A stretch of DNA of 64,000 bases, from the NCBI GenBank assembly GCA_028866655.1, contig JAGWHQ010000001.1:62001-126000 (forward strand), read 5' to 3'. Position numbers and translations under genes: made by a program. A model generated the notes under the pieces. It had not been told where the DNA came from and searched no databases. It saw only the letters and a list, made by a program, of their open reading frames with translations. Numbering within the stretch: position 1 is the stretch's first letter; each line of letters opens with the position of its first letter. Shown here piece after piece: positions 28,913 through 38,379 of the stretch. This stretch comes from Nitrososphaerota archaeon. Its GTDB lineage: Archaea > Thermoproteota > Nitrososphaeria > Nitrososphaerales > Nitrosopumilaceae.

Positions 28913-29127
28913 GTTTTCTGTATATCATAATGTGTTTACACTATGAAACCTTAGATGAGGTCGGCATTCTGGTATAATTACATTATGCAAAATATCAAAC
29001 ACAGTATTTGACTGTCAACAACAGATTTTGATCGAGTAAATTCATTTCACGCCAATTATCAAACTTCATTTTAGATCTTGACAACGTTGTTGATTCCTAG
29101 TTTGTGTAGAACCACAACATCAAACAG
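28913..29127. other. Intergenic stretch between the hairpin RNA and the sucC promoter
   Basis: Apart from the T-tract just after the hairpin, I see no open frame above about 30 codons, no tRNA-like cloverleaf and no clear C/D or H/ACA box pairs in these 215 bases. The sequence is AT-rich, and only the sucC TATA box at its end can be assigned. Confidence 0.4.
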
Positions 29128-29136
29128 ATTATAAAG
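29128..29136 (+). promoter_or_regulatory. TATA box of sucCD
   Basis: ATTATAAAG lies 23-31 bases before the sucC ATG at 29159. This spacing means a leaderless or near-leaderless mRNA. Confidence 0.6.
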
Positions 29137-29158
29137 ACCATAAAAATGAAAAATCACA

Positions 29159-30271
29159 ATGCGACTATTAGAGTATCAAGCAAAGTCTTTGTTTGCAGAG
29201 TACAACATTCCAATTCCAAATGGATTGACATCTACTGATATTACACAAGGCAGAAAAGATGCAGCAGTACTTGGATTTCCATTTGTAATCAAGGCACAGA
29301 TGGCAGTAGGAGGAAGAGGCAAGGCTGGTGCAATCCAGAAATGCCAAAACGCAGACGAGTTTGAACTAAAATATCCAGATATCATGCAAAAAGTGGTCAA
29401 AGGCGAAAAGACCAAAGCAATCTTACTTGAAAAGATGGCAGATATCAAAAAAGAACTTTACATTTCACTATTTTTGAACCGAGGTAAAAGATGCTATACA
29501 ATAATTGCATCAGGAGAAGGTGGTGTTGAAATTGAATCAGTTAAAAATCAGATAATTCGCGAAGTTGGACTGGGCAATGTTGATGCCAAGACTGCTGAAG
29601 ATGTAGGAAAACAGATGGGACTAAAGGACAAACCATTAACCCAGTTTGTTGATATTTTACAAAAATTAGCAAAAATTACAATCGACAAAGAAGCAGAGCT
29701 TGCAGAGATCAATCCACTTGCAGTATTGGGAGACGAATCAGTTGTTGCACTTGATGGCAAGGTCATCATAGATGACAATGCGATGTTCAGACATGATGAA
29801 TTACGTAAATTCCAAGAAGTCTCTGAACTTGAAGAGAGGGCAGAAAAGAGCGGATTTTCACTTGTAGAACTTGACGGAAACATCGCAGTAGTAGGAAACG
29901 GTGCAGGTTTGGTCATGTCCACACTTGACATGTTATCAGATAATGGTGGCAAGCCTGCTTGCTTTTTGGATGTTGGTGGCGGTGCAACCACTGAAACAGT
30001 ATACGAAGCACTTACTTTGATTAGCAAAATGAAAAAGGTGAAAGGAATTCTAGTAAATCTTTACGGTGGAATTGTCAAGACTACAACAGTTGCAACAGCA
30101 TTCATCAAGGCATATGAAGACAAAGTAATTGATCTTCCAGTCTTTGCAAGAATGTCTGGTGCAGAAGCAGACAAGTCAAAAGAAATGCTCAAGGGTTCAA
30201 GAACAAAAATGTTTGACACCATCGAAGAAGCAATAAATGCAGCAGTAATTGAGATGAATAAAAATGGTTGA
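29159..30271 (+). CDS. sucC: Succinyl-CoA synthetase (ADP-forming) beta subunit
   Basis: The beta subunit binds nucleotide in an ATP-grasp domain and succinate in the C-terminal domain. The 370 residues begin with the family signature LLEYQAKSLFAEYNIPIPNG. They carry PFVIKAQMAVGGRGKAGAIQ (about 41-60), EINPLAV near 183 and the C-terminal NGAGLVMSTLDMLSDNGGKP with DVGGGATTETVYEAL and NLYGGIVKTTTVA. It overlaps sucD by 8 bases. In this phylum the enzyme can act in the partial TCA route and in supplying or draining succinyl-CoA at the junction of the carbon-fixation cycle. Confidence 0.96.
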   Translation: MRLLEYQAKSLFAEYNIPIPNGLTSTDITQGRKDAAVLGFPFVIKAQMAVGGRGKAGAIQKCQNADEFELKYPDIMQKVVKGEKTKAILLEKMADIKKELYISLFLNRGKRCYTIIASGEGGVEIESVKNQIIREVGLGNVDAKTAEDVGKQMGLKDKPLTQFVDILQKLAKITIDKEAELAEINPLAVLGDESVVALDGKVIIDDNAMFRHDELRKFQEVSELEERAEKSGFSLVELDGNIAVVGNGAGLVMSTLDMLSDNGGKPACFLDVGGGATTETVYEALTLISKMKKVKGILVNLYGGIVKTTTVATAFIKAYEDKVIDLPVFARMSGAEADKSKEMLKGSRTKMFDTIEEAINAAVIEMNKNG

Positions 30272-31184
30272 TCTTTTCGAATTATTAATTGGCAAAGAGG
30301 GTGACAAGGATTACAAGAAAAAGCCTGTCATAGTGCAAGGAATCACAGGCAAGTTTGGCGCATTCCATACACAACAGATGCTAGCATATGGAACAAACAT
30401 TGTAGCAGGTGTAACACCAGGCAAGGGCGGACAAAAACAGGAAGGTGTCCCAATCTACGAAACAATGCAACAAGCAGTTGGTGCAACAGGTGCCAAGATT
30501 TCAATCATATTTGTTCCAGCAAAATTCTTCTTGTCTGCAGCAGTTGAAGCATTAGAATCTGGAATAAAATTACTAATTGCAATACCAGAACATGTCCCAG
30601 TAAAAGACGCAATGACAATTGTAGAATTGGCAAAGAAAAAAGATGCAATTGTTGTAGGTCCAAACACTCCAGGAATCATAATTCCCGGAATAATCAAGAT
30701 TGGAATCATGCCAGCAATGCCTTTCAAGGAAGGAAGAATTGCAGTAATCTCTAGAAGTGGAACTTTGATGTACGAAGTCTCACATAATTTATCCATTGCA
30801 AACTTTGGTCAGAGCGTATGTTTTGGAATTGGTGGAGATCCAATCAACGGAACACCACTAATCCAAGCATTTGACACCATAAGAGACGGGGCAAACATTG
30901 ACGGTATTGTTGTAGTAGGTGAAATTGGAGGAGATGCAGAAGAGATGCTTGCACAACATATCATTGACACTAAATTTGACAAACCAGTAGTTGCATACAT
31001 TGCAGGGAGAGCTGCTCCAAAAGAAAAGAGAATGGGCCATGCAGGTGCAATCGTTTATGGAAACTATGGCTCTGCAGAATCAAAGGTATCCATGTATGCC
31101 AAGGCAAACGTACCAGTAGCCAAGAGACCTGCCGAAGTACCTATGCTTCTTGCAGGAAAGTTCGAAAAAGGTAGAATCAAATAG
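30264..31184 (+). CDS. sucD: Succinyl-CoA synthetase (ADP-forming) alpha subunit
   Basis: The alpha subunit binds CoA and carries the phosphohistidine. The 306 residues include [17 protein letters not shown] (CoA-binding Rossmann loop, about 24-40), [21 protein letters not shown], the [17 protein letters not shown] segment and the catalytic His in [16 protein letters not shown] (about 254-269). The length is slightly above the bacterial 290. The start ATG 30264 overlaps the sucC end, so the two are coupled. The L40e gene follows 22 bases later in the same direction. Confidence 0.96.
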   Translation: MVDLFELLIGKEGDKDYKKKPVIVQGITGKFGAFHTQQMLAYGTNIVAGVTPGKGGQKQEGVPIYETMQQAVGATGAKISIIFVPAKFFLSAAVEALESGIKLLIAIPEHVPVKDAMTIVELAKKKDAIVVGPNTPGIIIPGIIKIGIMPAMPFKEGRIAVISRSGTLMYEVSHNLSIANFGQSVCFGIGGDPINGTPLIQAFDTIRDGANIDGIVVVGEIGGDAEEMLAQHIIDTKFDKPVVAYIAGRAAPKEKRMGHAGAIVYGNYGSAESKVSMYAKANVPVAKRPAEVPMLLAGKFEKGRIK

Positions 31185-31206
31185 CAGGAAATTGGAGAAA
31201 TAGAAA

Positions 31207-31374
31207 ATGCCTATAACAGATCCACTGAAAAAATCAATAGCACAAAAGGCCAGACTTCACTTTAAAGTATGTTTTTCATGTGGAGCAAAAAATCCTATAA
31301 GCGCATCAAGATGTCGCAAGTGCCACAACATCTATCTTAGACTAAAGAACAGAACATTAGGAATTAAAAAGTAG
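31207..31374 (+). CDS. Ribosomal protein L40e (55 residues)
   Basis: This short gene encodes 55 residues. It has the archaeal/eukaryotic L40 zinc ribbon: HFKVCFSCGAKNPISASRCR followed by KCHNIYLRLKNR, four cysteines as CxxC...CxxC, with the conserved basic tail. The start MPITDPLKKSIAQKA is typical of archaeal L40e. It lies 22 bases after sucD and probably shares its transcript. Its stop codon is directly adjacent to the end of the convergent gene. It is small enough to be lost by length filters. Confidence 0.93.
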   Translation: MPITDPLKKSIAQKARLHFKVCFSCGAKNPISASRCRKCHNIYLRLKNRTLGIKK

Positions 31375-31674
31375 TTAACAGTCTCCGCCGCATCCACAAC
31401 TATCATCATGTGCCATTTTTAATGGATTTTTAGCATCATGTTTTGCTTTTTGATAGTGTGCCACGTTTAGAATTCTTTCAGATAGAACAGTGCTTGTTAC
31501 GTGATTTGCGCCAAGCCACTTTTCAATATCATCAATTTTGTACATGTCACCATTTGATAGAACTTGGGCAAATGTATCTCGTATAAGATCATCTTGTTCC
31601 CTATCAAGTGTTCCGTTGCAATCAATTGATACCAAACGATGTAGTAAACCAAGTGACTTGTCTGAGAGCGGCAT
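31375..31674 (-). CDS. Small protein with C-terminal CGCGGDC cluster, function unknown
   Basis: The 99-residue protein starts with a helical region (MPLSDKSLGLLHRLVSIDCN), has an EQDDLIRDTFAQVLSNGDMY helix and a KIDDIEKWLGANHVTSTVLSERI unit resembling a small helical domain. It ends in HDDSCGCGGDC, a metal-binding-like Cys cluster at the very C-terminus. I know no name for it. It is convergent with L40e, with no bases between them. The start is ATG 31674, with AT-rich sequence (TTATACTATATTCC on the minus strand) 16-30 bases upstream. Confidence 0.68.
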   Translation of the reverse strand: MPLSDKSLGLLHRLVSIDCNGTLDREQDDLIRDTFAQVLSNGDMYKIDDIEKWLGANHVTSTVLSERILNVAHYQKAKHDAKNPLKMAHDDSCGCGGDC

Positions 31675-31757
31675 AAATTACCAAATGGAATATAGTATAA
31701 GAATTTTCCAAGATCTCTTGATATATGGGCAACTGTAATATTTTTTAGAAAAGACAA

Positions 31758-32423
31758 ATGTTTGTTATCAATTTTAAAAATTACGACGAGATTGCAACCA
31801 GTACAAAGTCAACAAGATTGACAAAGAGTGCTGCCAAGATTGCAAAAAAACATGGTGTAAAAATTGTTGTTTGCCCTCCCCAGCACATGATGTCAGAGAT
31901 GACTCATGTTTCAGCCAACGTGTTTGCTCAACATCTTGACAGTTCCAAGGCAGGCAGTACGACAGGCTTTGTTGTACCAGAGATTGTAAAAAAATCTCGA
32001 GTTGCAGGCTCTCTGATAAACCACAGTGAGCACAGGATACCGTCAAATGAAATCGAAGACATGGTAAACAGACTCAGAGAGTTGGGTATGACATCAATTG
32101 TATGTGTTCAAGATGTAAACGAAGCATGGATGTATTCAAAATTTAATCCAGATTATATTGCAATAGAGCCTCCAGAGCTAATAGGTAGTGGCAAGGCAGT
32201 CTCTAAAGAAAAACCAGAGGTCATAACAGAAGCAGTCAAGGCAGTAAAGAATGCAAACAACTCTACCCAGTTGCTATGTGGTGCAGGAATTGTTTCAGGA
32301 GAAGATGTGTACCAAGCATTAAAGCTTGGAGCAAAGGGAATACTTGTTGCAAGCGGCATTGTAAAAGCAATGGACTGGGAAAAAGCAATAGAAGAGTTTG
32401 CGTTGGCATTTACCAAAAAATAA
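31758..32423 (+). CDS. tpiA: Triosephosphate isomerase (archaeal type)
   Basis: The enzyme interconverts dihydroxyacetone phosphate and glyceraldehyde 3-phosphate in gluconeogenesis and glycolysis. The 221 residues are typical of the short archaeal form. Catalytic Lys is in FVINFKNYDE (about 2-11), catalytic His in LINHSEHR (about 92-99), catalytic Glu in YIAIEPPELIGSG (about 135-147), and the phosphate loops are LLCGAGIVSGEDV and GILVASGIVKAMD. The start ATG 31758 is divergent from the CGCGGDC gene. Confidence 0.96.
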   Translation: MFVINFKNYDEIATSTKSTRLTKSAAKIAKKHGVKIVVCPPQHMMSEMTHVSANVFAQHLDSSKAGSTTGFVVPEIVKKSRVAGSLINHSEHRIPSNEIEDMVNRLRELGMTSIVCVQDVNEAWMYSKFNPDYIAIEPPELIGSGKAVSKEKPEVITEAVKAVKNANNSTQLLCGAGIVSGEDVYQALKLGAKGILVASGIVKAMDWEKAIEEFALAFTKK

Positions 32424-32479
32424 TTTAGATCTCTTGTTTTAAAATAGATTGATAAATACAGGTTCAGAGTTTTTATCAC

Positions 32480-32872
32480 ATGGTATTAGAAAACGAAATA
32501 CTTGAAGAACTAAAAAAGATTAGAGAAGCTGTCACACCAAAACCTACACCTCCAGTTCCTGAACCAAAAGGAGTAATTGCAGAATTCAAAGAATTCATTG
32601 GCAAGGCAGGAGTTTTAGGACTAGCAATCGGTTTCATCATGGGAACCGTAATTGGCAGAGTAGTAACTGCCCTAGTGCAAGATCTCATCATGCCAATTCC
32701 TAGTGCATTCATAGAGGGAGGAGACTGGCGAACTGCTGTTGTCAACATCCCAGTAGGAAATGGAATAAAGTTTGGAATAGGAGACTTTGTAGGAGTTGTG
32801 ATTGATTTTCTCATAATCTCAATTGTTATCTTTGTGATAGCAAAATTCGGACGTAAAGTAGGCCTCAAATAG
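32480..32872 (+). CDS. mscL: Large-conductance mechanosensitive channel
   Basis: MscL opens under membrane tension to release solutes in hypo-osmotic shock. The 130 residues have a charged N-terminal helix, then EFKEFIGKAGVLGLAIGFIM with GTVIGRVVTALVQDLIMPI as TM1 and pore helix (about 34-72), a short periplasmic-side loop and TM2 (VGVVIDFLIISIVIFVIAKF, about 102-122). The C-terminus is very short (GRKVGLK), lacking the usual cytoplasmic helix bundle, while the N-terminus is longer (proline-rich PKPTPPVPEPKG). Start ATG 32480. Confidence 0.93.
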   Translation: MVLENEILEELKKIREAVTPKPTPPVPEPKGVIAEFKEFIGKAGVLGLAIGFIMGTVIGRVVTALVQDLIMPIPSAFIEGGDWRTAVVNIPVGNGIKFGIGDFVGVVIDFLIISIVIFVIAKFGRKVGLK

Positions 32873-32950
32873 GCTTTATCTAATTTTTTTATATTTTTAT
32901 TACAAAAACATAAGGAGACTTGAAATATTGAATCAGGTCTTTATCTCTCA

Positions 32951-33505
32951 ATGCTGCCAAGACTTGAATCAATTAAACAGGCAAGGATGAAGATAGGCCT
33001 GACCCAGCAAAAACTTGCATCACTTACAGGGGTTAGTACATCAATGATCAACCAAATTGAATCAGGAAGATGTCAGCCAAGTTATTCCACTGCAAGAAAA
33101 ATATTTGAAATACTATGGTCTTTAGAGAGCCAATCATCAACCAAGGCAGGAGACATTTGTAGTAAAGAGATTGCCAAGCTCAAGGCAAACGATTCACTTC
33201 ATGATGCAATAAAAAAAATGCAGGAACTTTCAATCAGCCAGATGCCAATATTTGAGGGCCAAGATGTGGTAGGTGTCATAACAGAAGACGGCATCGTAAA
33301 ACACATTCTAGACAGTGACGAGACTGAACGAAAAAGGATCAAGATATCACAGATAATGGACCCGCGACCACCAGTTGTTGATTACAACACCCCAGTCAAG
33401 ACGTTAGTGTCCCTGATAAGATACTCAAAGTGTGTTCTGGTATCAAAGCAAGGCAAGATAGTCGGGATAATTACTGCGTCAGACGCACTCAAGCTAGTTG
33501 ACTAG
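32951..33505 (+). CDS. XRE-type HTH protein with paired CBS domains
   Basis: The 184-residue protein has an N-terminal helix-turn-helix (QARMKIGLTQQKLASLTGVS, then TSMINQIESGRCQPSYSTAR, about 10-50) and two CBS repeats (about 70-125: LKANDSLHDAIKKMQELSIS, GVITEDGIVKHIL; and about 132-184: IMDPRPPVVDYNTPVKTLVS, GKIVGIITASDALKLVD). CBS pairs bind adenine nucleotides, so this is probably a DNA-binding regulator sensing AMP/ATP or a related ligand. Such HTH-CBS proteins are common in archaea. Targets unknown. Confidence 0.87.
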   Translation: MLPRLESIKQARMKIGLTQQKLASLTGVSTSMINQIESGRCQPSYSTARKIFEILWSLESQSSTKAGDICSKEIAKLKANDSLHDAIKKMQELSISQMPIFEGQDVVGVITEDGIVKHILDSDETERKRIKISQIMDPRPPVVDYNTPVKTLVSLIRYSKCVLVSKQGKIVGIITASDALKLVD

Positions 33506-33535
33506 ATTAAAATTCAATTTTGTTCAGCATCACAC

Positions 33536-33934
33536 TTAGGATTTTGGATGAGAGCACAGCTCTGCAAGTACTCCATGCAATGATTTTGGGTGCATGAATA
33601 TTATTTTTGTTCCACGTGAGCCAGGTCTTATCTCACCAAGAAACCTAATTCCACACACTTTCATCCTGTCAACTTCTTTTTCAATTCCTTCTGTTTCAAG
33701 TGCTATATGATGTAGCCCCTCACCTTTTGTTGTCAAGAATTTTTTAATCGGACTTTCATCCTTTGTAGCCTCCATGAGTTCTATTCTAGAATTATTTAGA
33801 TGAAGTATTGCAACACGAACTCCTTCTGATTCCACGGTTTCAAATTCAACTTCATGAACACCCAGTGCTTCTTTGTATTGTTTTACTGCGTCATCCAAGT
33901 TATTTACTGCAATTGCAACATGGTCTAGTCGCAT
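33536..33934 (-). CDS. mce: Methylmalonyl-CoA epimerase
   Basis: This glyoxalase-fold enzyme converts (S)- to (R)-methylmalonyl-CoA. From ATG 33934 (132 residues) it opens with the family signature LDHVAIAVNNLDDAVKQYKE and has metal ligands His in DHVAIAV, His in GLHHIALET and Glu in HGVLAELCS near the end. The frame extends to 33967, but 33934 lies just after the mcmA stop and matches the family. Order on this strand is meaB, mcmA, mce, so the enzyme and its partner mutase are co-transcribed for the 3-hydroxypropionate branch of carbon fixation. Confidence 0.94.
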   Translation of the reverse strand: MRLDHVAIAVNNLDDAVKQYKEALGVHEVEFETVESEGVRVAILHLNNSRIELMEATKDESPIKKFLTTKGEGLHHIALETEGIEKEVDRMKVCGIRFLGEIRPGSRGTKIIFMHPKSLHGVLAELCSHPKS

Positions 33935-33935
33935 C

Positions 33936-35513
33936 TTAGAATGTCTCCTTTGGCTGGTAAATTCCAAAGACTTCTCTGAATGTATTGCTTATCTCACCCA
34001 ATGTAGCATAGTTGTTTACTGCATCCAAGATAAACGGCATGAGATTTTCATCCTTGTCTGCTGCGCTTTTCATTTTTTCTAGTGCATGCATTGCTTTAAC
34101 ATTATCACGAGTACTGCGTAGATCTTTGAGATTTGCAATTTGCTGTGTCTGTATGCTATCATCAATTTTCATGATATCTGGCTTGTCCTTTGTAGTATCA
34201 GTGAACTTGTTGACGCCAACTATAACTCGCTCTCCGCCATCAATCTCAGTCTTTAGTCGATAGGCATTTTGTCTAATCTCAGACTGGAAAAAGCCTCGCT
34301 CTATTCCAGCAAGTGAGCCTCCCATCCTGTCTATTTTCTTGAGATACTTGTTTGCCTCTGCTTCGATAGTATCAGTTAGATTCTCCACATAATACGAGCC
34401 AGCAAGAGGATCAACTGTCTTTGTAATTCCACTTTCATGGCCCACAATCTGCTGTGTTCGCAATGCAATCTTGACTGCTGCCTCTGTTGGCAAGGCAAGT
34501 GCCTCATCTTTTGAATTGGTATGCAACGACTGACATCCTCCAAGAACTGCAGCCATTGATTGTATTGCAACACGAACAATGTTATTGTCAGGCTGCTGGG
34601 CAGTGAGGGATTCTCCACTTGTCTGCACATGGAATTTTAACTGAATTGATCTCTTGTCTTTTGCATGGAATCTGTCTTTTAGTATCTTGGCATAGATTCT
34701 TCTTGCAGCACGGAATTTTGCAATCTCTTCCAAAAACTCACTGGTACAGCAAAAGAAGAATGAAAGTCTCGGTGCAAAGCTGTCAATTTTCAATCCCCTG
34801 TCAACACATGTCTCGATGTATTCTATTGCATTTGCAAGTGTAAACGCAACTTCTTGCACTGCATTACATCCGGCTTCTCTCATGTGATAACCCGATATTG
34901 ATATTGGGTACCATTGGGGAACTTTTTTTGAGCAATATTCAATCATATCACCAATCAATCTCATCGACGGACGCGGTGGATAGATGTACGTGTTTCTTGC
35001 AATGTATTCTTTTAGGATATCATTTTGTGTAGTTCCTCGCAATTGTTTGCTGTCCACTCCTTGTTTTGCCCCTGTTGCGATATACAATGCAAGTAATGTA
35101 GATGCAGTAGAATTGATTGTCATCGAGGTGCTAACCTTGTCAAGTGGGATTCCATTAAAGCACTTCATCATGTCTTTGAGTGAAGTAATGGACACACCAA
35201 CTTTGCCCACTTCACCTTCTGCATGGGAATCATCAGCATCATAGCCAATTTGTGTTGGCAAGTCAAATGCCATTGAAAGACCCGTCTGGCCCCTCTCAAG
35301 TAGATACTTGAATCTTTGATTTGTTTGCTCGGCAGTACCAAAACCAGTGTACTGTCTCATTGTCCAGAGTCTATCTCTGTACATTCCAGGATGTATCCCT
35401 CTTGTGTACGGATGTTTTCCTGGCTCCTCTGTCTTGCTTTTTGGTTTTACCTTTGAATCATAAAATCGTTTTACTGGAATATTAGAATCAGTCTTGATAG
35501 ATTTTGTAGCTAT
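33936..35513 (-). CDS. mcmA: Methylmalonyl-CoA mutase large (catalytic) subunit, apparent ATA start
   Basis: This subunit isomerises methylmalonyl-CoA to succinyl-CoA with B12 bound on the separate small subunit. The catalytic barrel motifs are clear: [20 protein letters not shown] (about 32-51), [38 protein letters not shown] and [16 protein letters not shown]. The first canonical start is ATG 35384, but that cuts off [13 protein letters not shown] and the preceding 30 residues, which are family-conserved. The frame runs upstream to a TAG with no ATG, GTG or TTG; the codon where an ATG would be expected, one base after the meaB stop, is ATA at 35513-35511. ATA gives 525 residues. Confidence 0.9.
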   Translation of the reverse strand: MATKSIKTDSNIPVKRFYDSKVKPKSKTEEPGKHPYTRGIHPGMYRDRLWTMRQYTGFGTAEQTNQRFKYLLERGQTGLSMAFDLPTQIGYDADDSHAEGEVGKVGVSITSLKDMMKCFNGIPLDKVSTSMTINSTASTLLALYIATGAKQGVDSKQLRGTTQNDILKEYIARNTYIYPPRPSMRLIGDMIEYCSKKVPQWYPISISGYHMREAGCNAVQEVAFTLANAIEYIETCVDRGLKIDSFAPRLSFFFCCTSEFLEEIAKFRAARRIYAKILKDRFHAKDKRSIQLKFHVQTSGESLTAQQPDNNIVRVAIQSMAAVLGGCQSLHTNSKDEALALPTEAAVKIALRTQQIVGHESGITKTVDPLAGSYYVENLTDTIEAEANKYLKKIDRMGGSLAGIERGFFQSEIRQNAYRLKTEIDGGERVIVGVNKFTDTTKDKPDIMKIDDSIQTQQIANLKDLRSTRDNVKAMHALEKMKSAADKDENLMPFILDAVNNYATLGEISNTFREVFGIYQPKETF

Positions 35514-35514
35514 G

Positions 35515-36429
35515 TCACACTAACCCCTTTGATATTTTATCTGCAGCTTCGAATGGATCGATTTTTCTTGATTGTACTTTTTTCAAATACGCAGCATACG
35601 ATTTGCTTGAATCAAGCATGGTTGTCACTTTACTTTTGACATTATTTAAAACAATATCTCGCAGTTCCAGATCAAGTTTCAAGGCCTCCTCTTTTGCCTT
35701 GGTTTTTTGCCTTGATTTCATCAGATCTTCTAATTTTTTTGCAAACTCGACAACTCCCTTGTTTGATTTTGCCGATGCCATAAGCACGACTGGGTTTTTC
35801 TCAGACATGCCAATGAAATCTCGTACAGAGTCAAAGAGTTGATTCGAGCCAGGCAAGTCGCTCTTGTTTATCAGATAGATATCTCCAATCTCGGTCAGAC
35901 CTGCCTTTATTGTCTGGATGCTATCTCCAGTATTTGGATTAAAAACAACAACTGTTACATCTACAACTTTTTGAATATCAACTTCAGTCTGTCCTGCCCC
36001 AACACTTTCAATTATTATCGGATCAAATCCTGCATACTCTAAAATTCTGATGCTGTTTCTAAGTGATGTAGATATAGCACCTGTTGCCCCCCTTGATGCC
36101 ATACTCCGAATATACGTGCCAGAATCTGTTGATTCTGTCATTCGCACCCTGTCTCCAAGTATTGCACCACCGGTGATGTGACTTGTCGGGTCTATTGCAA
36201 GAACTGCAGTCTTGTAACCAAGTTTGTGTAGCTCGAGGCTTGTTCTATTTATCAAAGTGCTCTTACCTGCTCCTGCAGGTCCAGTGATACCAATCTTTAT
36301 GGATTTTCCAGAATTTTTAAAGATCTTTTTTATTATGGCTTTTGCCTCTTTCTCATTATTTTCAACTACAGATATGGCCCGTGCAATTGCCCGTCGATTT
36401 CCTTTTTTTATCTCAGCCACAATATCCAT
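35515..36429 (-). CDS. meaB: Methylmalonyl-CoA mutase-associated G3E GTPase (MeaB/ArgK)
   Basis: MeaB protects and reloads the B12 of methylmalonyl-CoA mutase. The 304 residues have Walker [21 protein letters not shown] (about 48-67), the MeaB segment [20 protein letters not shown] with [18 protein letters not shown], Walker B-like [16 protein letters not shown] and the GTP-specific NKSDLPGSN. The C-terminal helical dimerisation domain is present. Its stop overlaps the position just before mcmA, and meaB, mcmA and mce lie head to tail with 1-base spacings. Confidence 0.95.
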   Translation of the reverse strand: MDIVAEIKKGNRRAIARAISVVENNEKEAKAIIKKIFKNSGKSIKIGITGPAGAGKSTLINRTSLELHKLGYKTAVLAIDPTSHITGGAILGDRVRMTESTDSGTYIRSMASRGATGAISTSLRNSIRILEYAGFDPIIIESVGAGQTEVDIQKVVDVTVVVFNPNTGDSIQTIKAGLTEIGDIYLINKSDLPGSNQLFDSVRDFIGMSEKNPVVLMASAKSNKGVVEFAKKLEDLMKSRQKTKAKEEALKLDLELRDIVLNNVKSKVTTMLDSSKSYAAYLKKVQSRKIDPFEAADKISKGLV

Positions 36430-36600
36430 AGAAAAGTCACATAAAGAATCAACAATAAATCTTCTTGTTACACCAAGGAATCAAGAGATCCCAGACTTGT
36501 GATCCCAAACAACTTGCATGTCAAAAACAAGCCTGTGCCTGAAAAGTGCTGCTTTTTGTTATGTCGGAAATAATTTAAACGCAGTTTAAAGTAAAATATC

Positions 36601-36969
36601 ATGAAGTATTGGTACATCTACATAGGAGTAGGCATTGCAGCTGTCATAGTTGGATCTTTCCTTATCTTCCAATTAGAATTCAAGCGGGCAGACCAAAAAT
36701 ATGACATACCTCCATCTGTAGCAAACTTGCAGACTCCTACAAATGACATAGCCAAAACGGTGGCAGAAAAATCCCTCCTAATCAAGACAATTTTATCAAG
36801 TGGCGATTACCAGTATGAAGGCATATTTTACTCTGGGAACCACGGTGTGACGTTTGTAAACGTGGTGTATCAATCAGGCCATAATATCACAGGACCTCTC
36901 ATTGTCACAGAGGATGCAAATTCAACTAAAATCCTTAGTGTTGAAATCCAACCCAAACATCATAAATGA
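36601..36969 (+). CDS. Small membrane-anchored extracytoplasmic protein, unknown
   Basis: The 122-residue protein has one N-terminal hydrophobic segment (YWYIYIGVGIAAVIVGSFLI, about 3-24) serving as anchor or uncleaved signal, and a soluble domain of about 95 residues with GDYQYEGIFYSGNHGVTFVN and GHNITGPLIVTEDANSTKIL. No family is recognised. Two TTTAAA-type boxes (36573-36580 and 36586-36593) precede the ATG. The soluble part is probably outside the cell. It is divergent from meaB. Confidence 0.65.
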   Translation: MKYWYIYIGVGIAAVIVGSFLIFQLEFKRADQKYDIPPSVANLQTPTNDIAKTVAEKSLLIKTILSSGDYQYEGIFYSGNHGVTFVNVVYQSGHNITGPLIVTEDANSTKILSVEIQPKHHK

Positions 36970-37119
36970 TACAGTGCAAGAAACTAGCACCTACAAAGAA
37001 GGCAAAATTTGAAAGAATGTAAAGACCACTTTCGTAAAGATAGTACACGGATTAAAAACATGTCCCGTACTATTTGTATTTGTACCGTATATCTTCATTT
37101 CATAATTGTGTGACACAAA

Positions 37120-37437
37120 ATGTTATATGATACCACACTAATTTCTGGCATGCATGTAATTGACCATGACAATAAAGTGGCCTTTGCGACGTGTATTGAA
37201 CTGGTATTGATGAAACATGGAAATACCAAGTATAATTCAGCTTTATCCAAGCTCCAAGCATTATACAATTGCGGGATTCAAGAATCACTTGATCATCCAG
37301 AATATTTGCAAGACGTATTCAAAGAGGTATACACCAAAGAGTACTACTCCATGATAGACGAAATCAAGATAGAATCAGAAAGACTAGTGGATATGGATGA
37401 ATTCAAAGATAATTTTTTCAAAATCATGTCAAGATGA
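37120..37437 (+). CDS. Small helical protein, function unknown
   Basis: The 105 residues are helical (NKVAFATCIELVLMKHGNTK; YNSALSKLQALYNCGIQESL; VDMDEFKDNFFKIM). There is an acidic middle (KEVYTKEYYSMIDEIKIESE). No motif is recognised. The compact helical layout resembles small regulators with NitrOD5-like domains found widely in ammonia-oxidising archaea, but this is only a resemblance. It is convergent with the zinc-ribbon membrane protein gene, with 19 bases between. Confidence 0.6.
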   Translation: MLYDTTLISGMHVIDHDNKVAFATCIELVLMKHGNTKYNSALSKLQALYNCGIQESLDHPEYLQDVFKEVYTKEYYSMIDEIKIESERLVDMDEFKDNFFKIMSR

Positions 37438-37456
37438 TATTACAAGTTTGATAAAA

Positions 37457-37957
37457 TCAGGGTTGTTCTGCGGCCTGCAGGGTATTTCCAGTATAGTTTG
37501 AGACAGGTATCACCGACAAGACATCACATGACCAAGCAGTGTCTGTTGATTGCGGGTTTTCATTCATACCTACTCGATAACAATATGTATCATTTCCATA
37601 GGACATGCATTCTTGTGTGGCATTTCCTTCAATTTGTGATTTTGTTAAAGTCAAGTTTGCATCTAAAATTGGCATTGTACCATTTTCTACAAATTTCTTA
37701 CATTCCATAGAATATTGGTAAAATGAAGGAGTTGACAAGTAACTATACAGGCCTATTGTGGCCACAATCAAAGAGCCAGCAGCAATTGCAACCACTATGG
37801 CATACTTTTGTTTTCGTTTCTTTGCATCTTCAGCTGTTGCATGCTTGATGGACTCGGTATCAATATGTGTAACTTTGCCACAGTTTGAACAAAAAATCCC
37901 TTCCACTTCTGATTTTGAGAGTCTCTTATCACATTTGGGGCAATAGTACTTTGTCAA
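37457..37957 (-). CDS. Zinc-ribbon membrane protein
   Basis: The 166-residue protein starts with a zinc ribbon (YYCPKCDKRLSKSEVEGIFC, SNCGK, two CxxC pairs, about 5-27), then a basic KKRKQK stretch, one transmembrane helix (YAIVVAIAAGSLIVATIGLY, about 53-72) and an extracytoplasmic domain with cysteines in YSMECKKF, TQECMSYGNDTYCYR and WSCDVLSV, likely disulfide-bonded. Zinc ribbon inside and Cys-rich domain outside suggest a membrane sensor or assembly factor. Function unknown. Confidence 0.7.
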   Translation of the reverse strand: MTKYYCPKCDKRLSKSEVEGIFCSNCGKVTHIDTESIKHATAEDAKKRKQKYAIVVAIAAGSLIVATIGLYSYLSTPSFYQYSMECKKFVENGTMPILDANLTLTKSQIEGNATQECMSYGNDTYCYRVGMNENPQSTDTAWSCDVLSVIPVSNYTGNTLQAAEQP

Positions 37958-38115
37958 GTTATCATTCCATTTGTTTTCGACATTTCAAATAACTAGTAGA
38001 AATAGATACCGCATAATCAAAACAAGTACAGACTATATTATCCACGGTATGATATGTCGTTACGAAATAAAAAGAGTTTGAAAAAACATTACAATGAAAA
38101 AAATATTAGACCTAG

Positions 38116-38379
38116 ATGAAACTAGAAAGGGGAGAGATACAAGTCATGACCATGAAAAGAGCCATAGAAATGCTAGAAAGACTAGCCAACAGTCCAAAAA
38201 AGAAAATATCTCACGAGGTACTAGCAAAGTTTGAGCAGGATTACAAGGATGGAAAGCCTGACACATTTAACAATCTCATAAAACTGCTCAGAGACAATGA
38301 AGGTTCAGACCGTGCATACATACAAGACATACTAGAAGAATTACAGCCAAGAAAGTACACCCAGCAAAAGAGAAAATAA
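38116..38379 (+). CDS. Small helical protein, function unknown
   Basis: The frame gives 87 residues. The reliable part begins MTMKRAIEMLERLANSPKKK, followed by HEVLAKFEQDYKDGKPDTFN and EGSDRAYIQDILEELQPRKY, all amphipathic helices. Start choice is open: ATG 38116, ATG 38146 (preceded by a GGGGAGAG purine run, 38130-38137) or ATG 38152. I favour 38146. An ACTATATTATCC box lies near 38032. No family recognised. Confidence 0.6.
   Translation: MKLERGEIQVMTMKRAIEMLERLANSPKKKISHEVLAKFEQDYKDGKPDTFNNLIKLLRDNEGSDRAYIQDILEELQPRKYTQQKRK

Noticed and set aside
38094..38237. 46-codon frame (MKKILDLDETRK...) overlapping the 38116 gene
   Set aside because: The overlapping frame encodes a better helical protein, and this one is dominated by Arg, Lys, Ser and His without structure.
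36601..38379. Small genes between the mutase parts as a mobile island
   Set aside because: Base composition and promoter style match the flanks and no integration marks are present.
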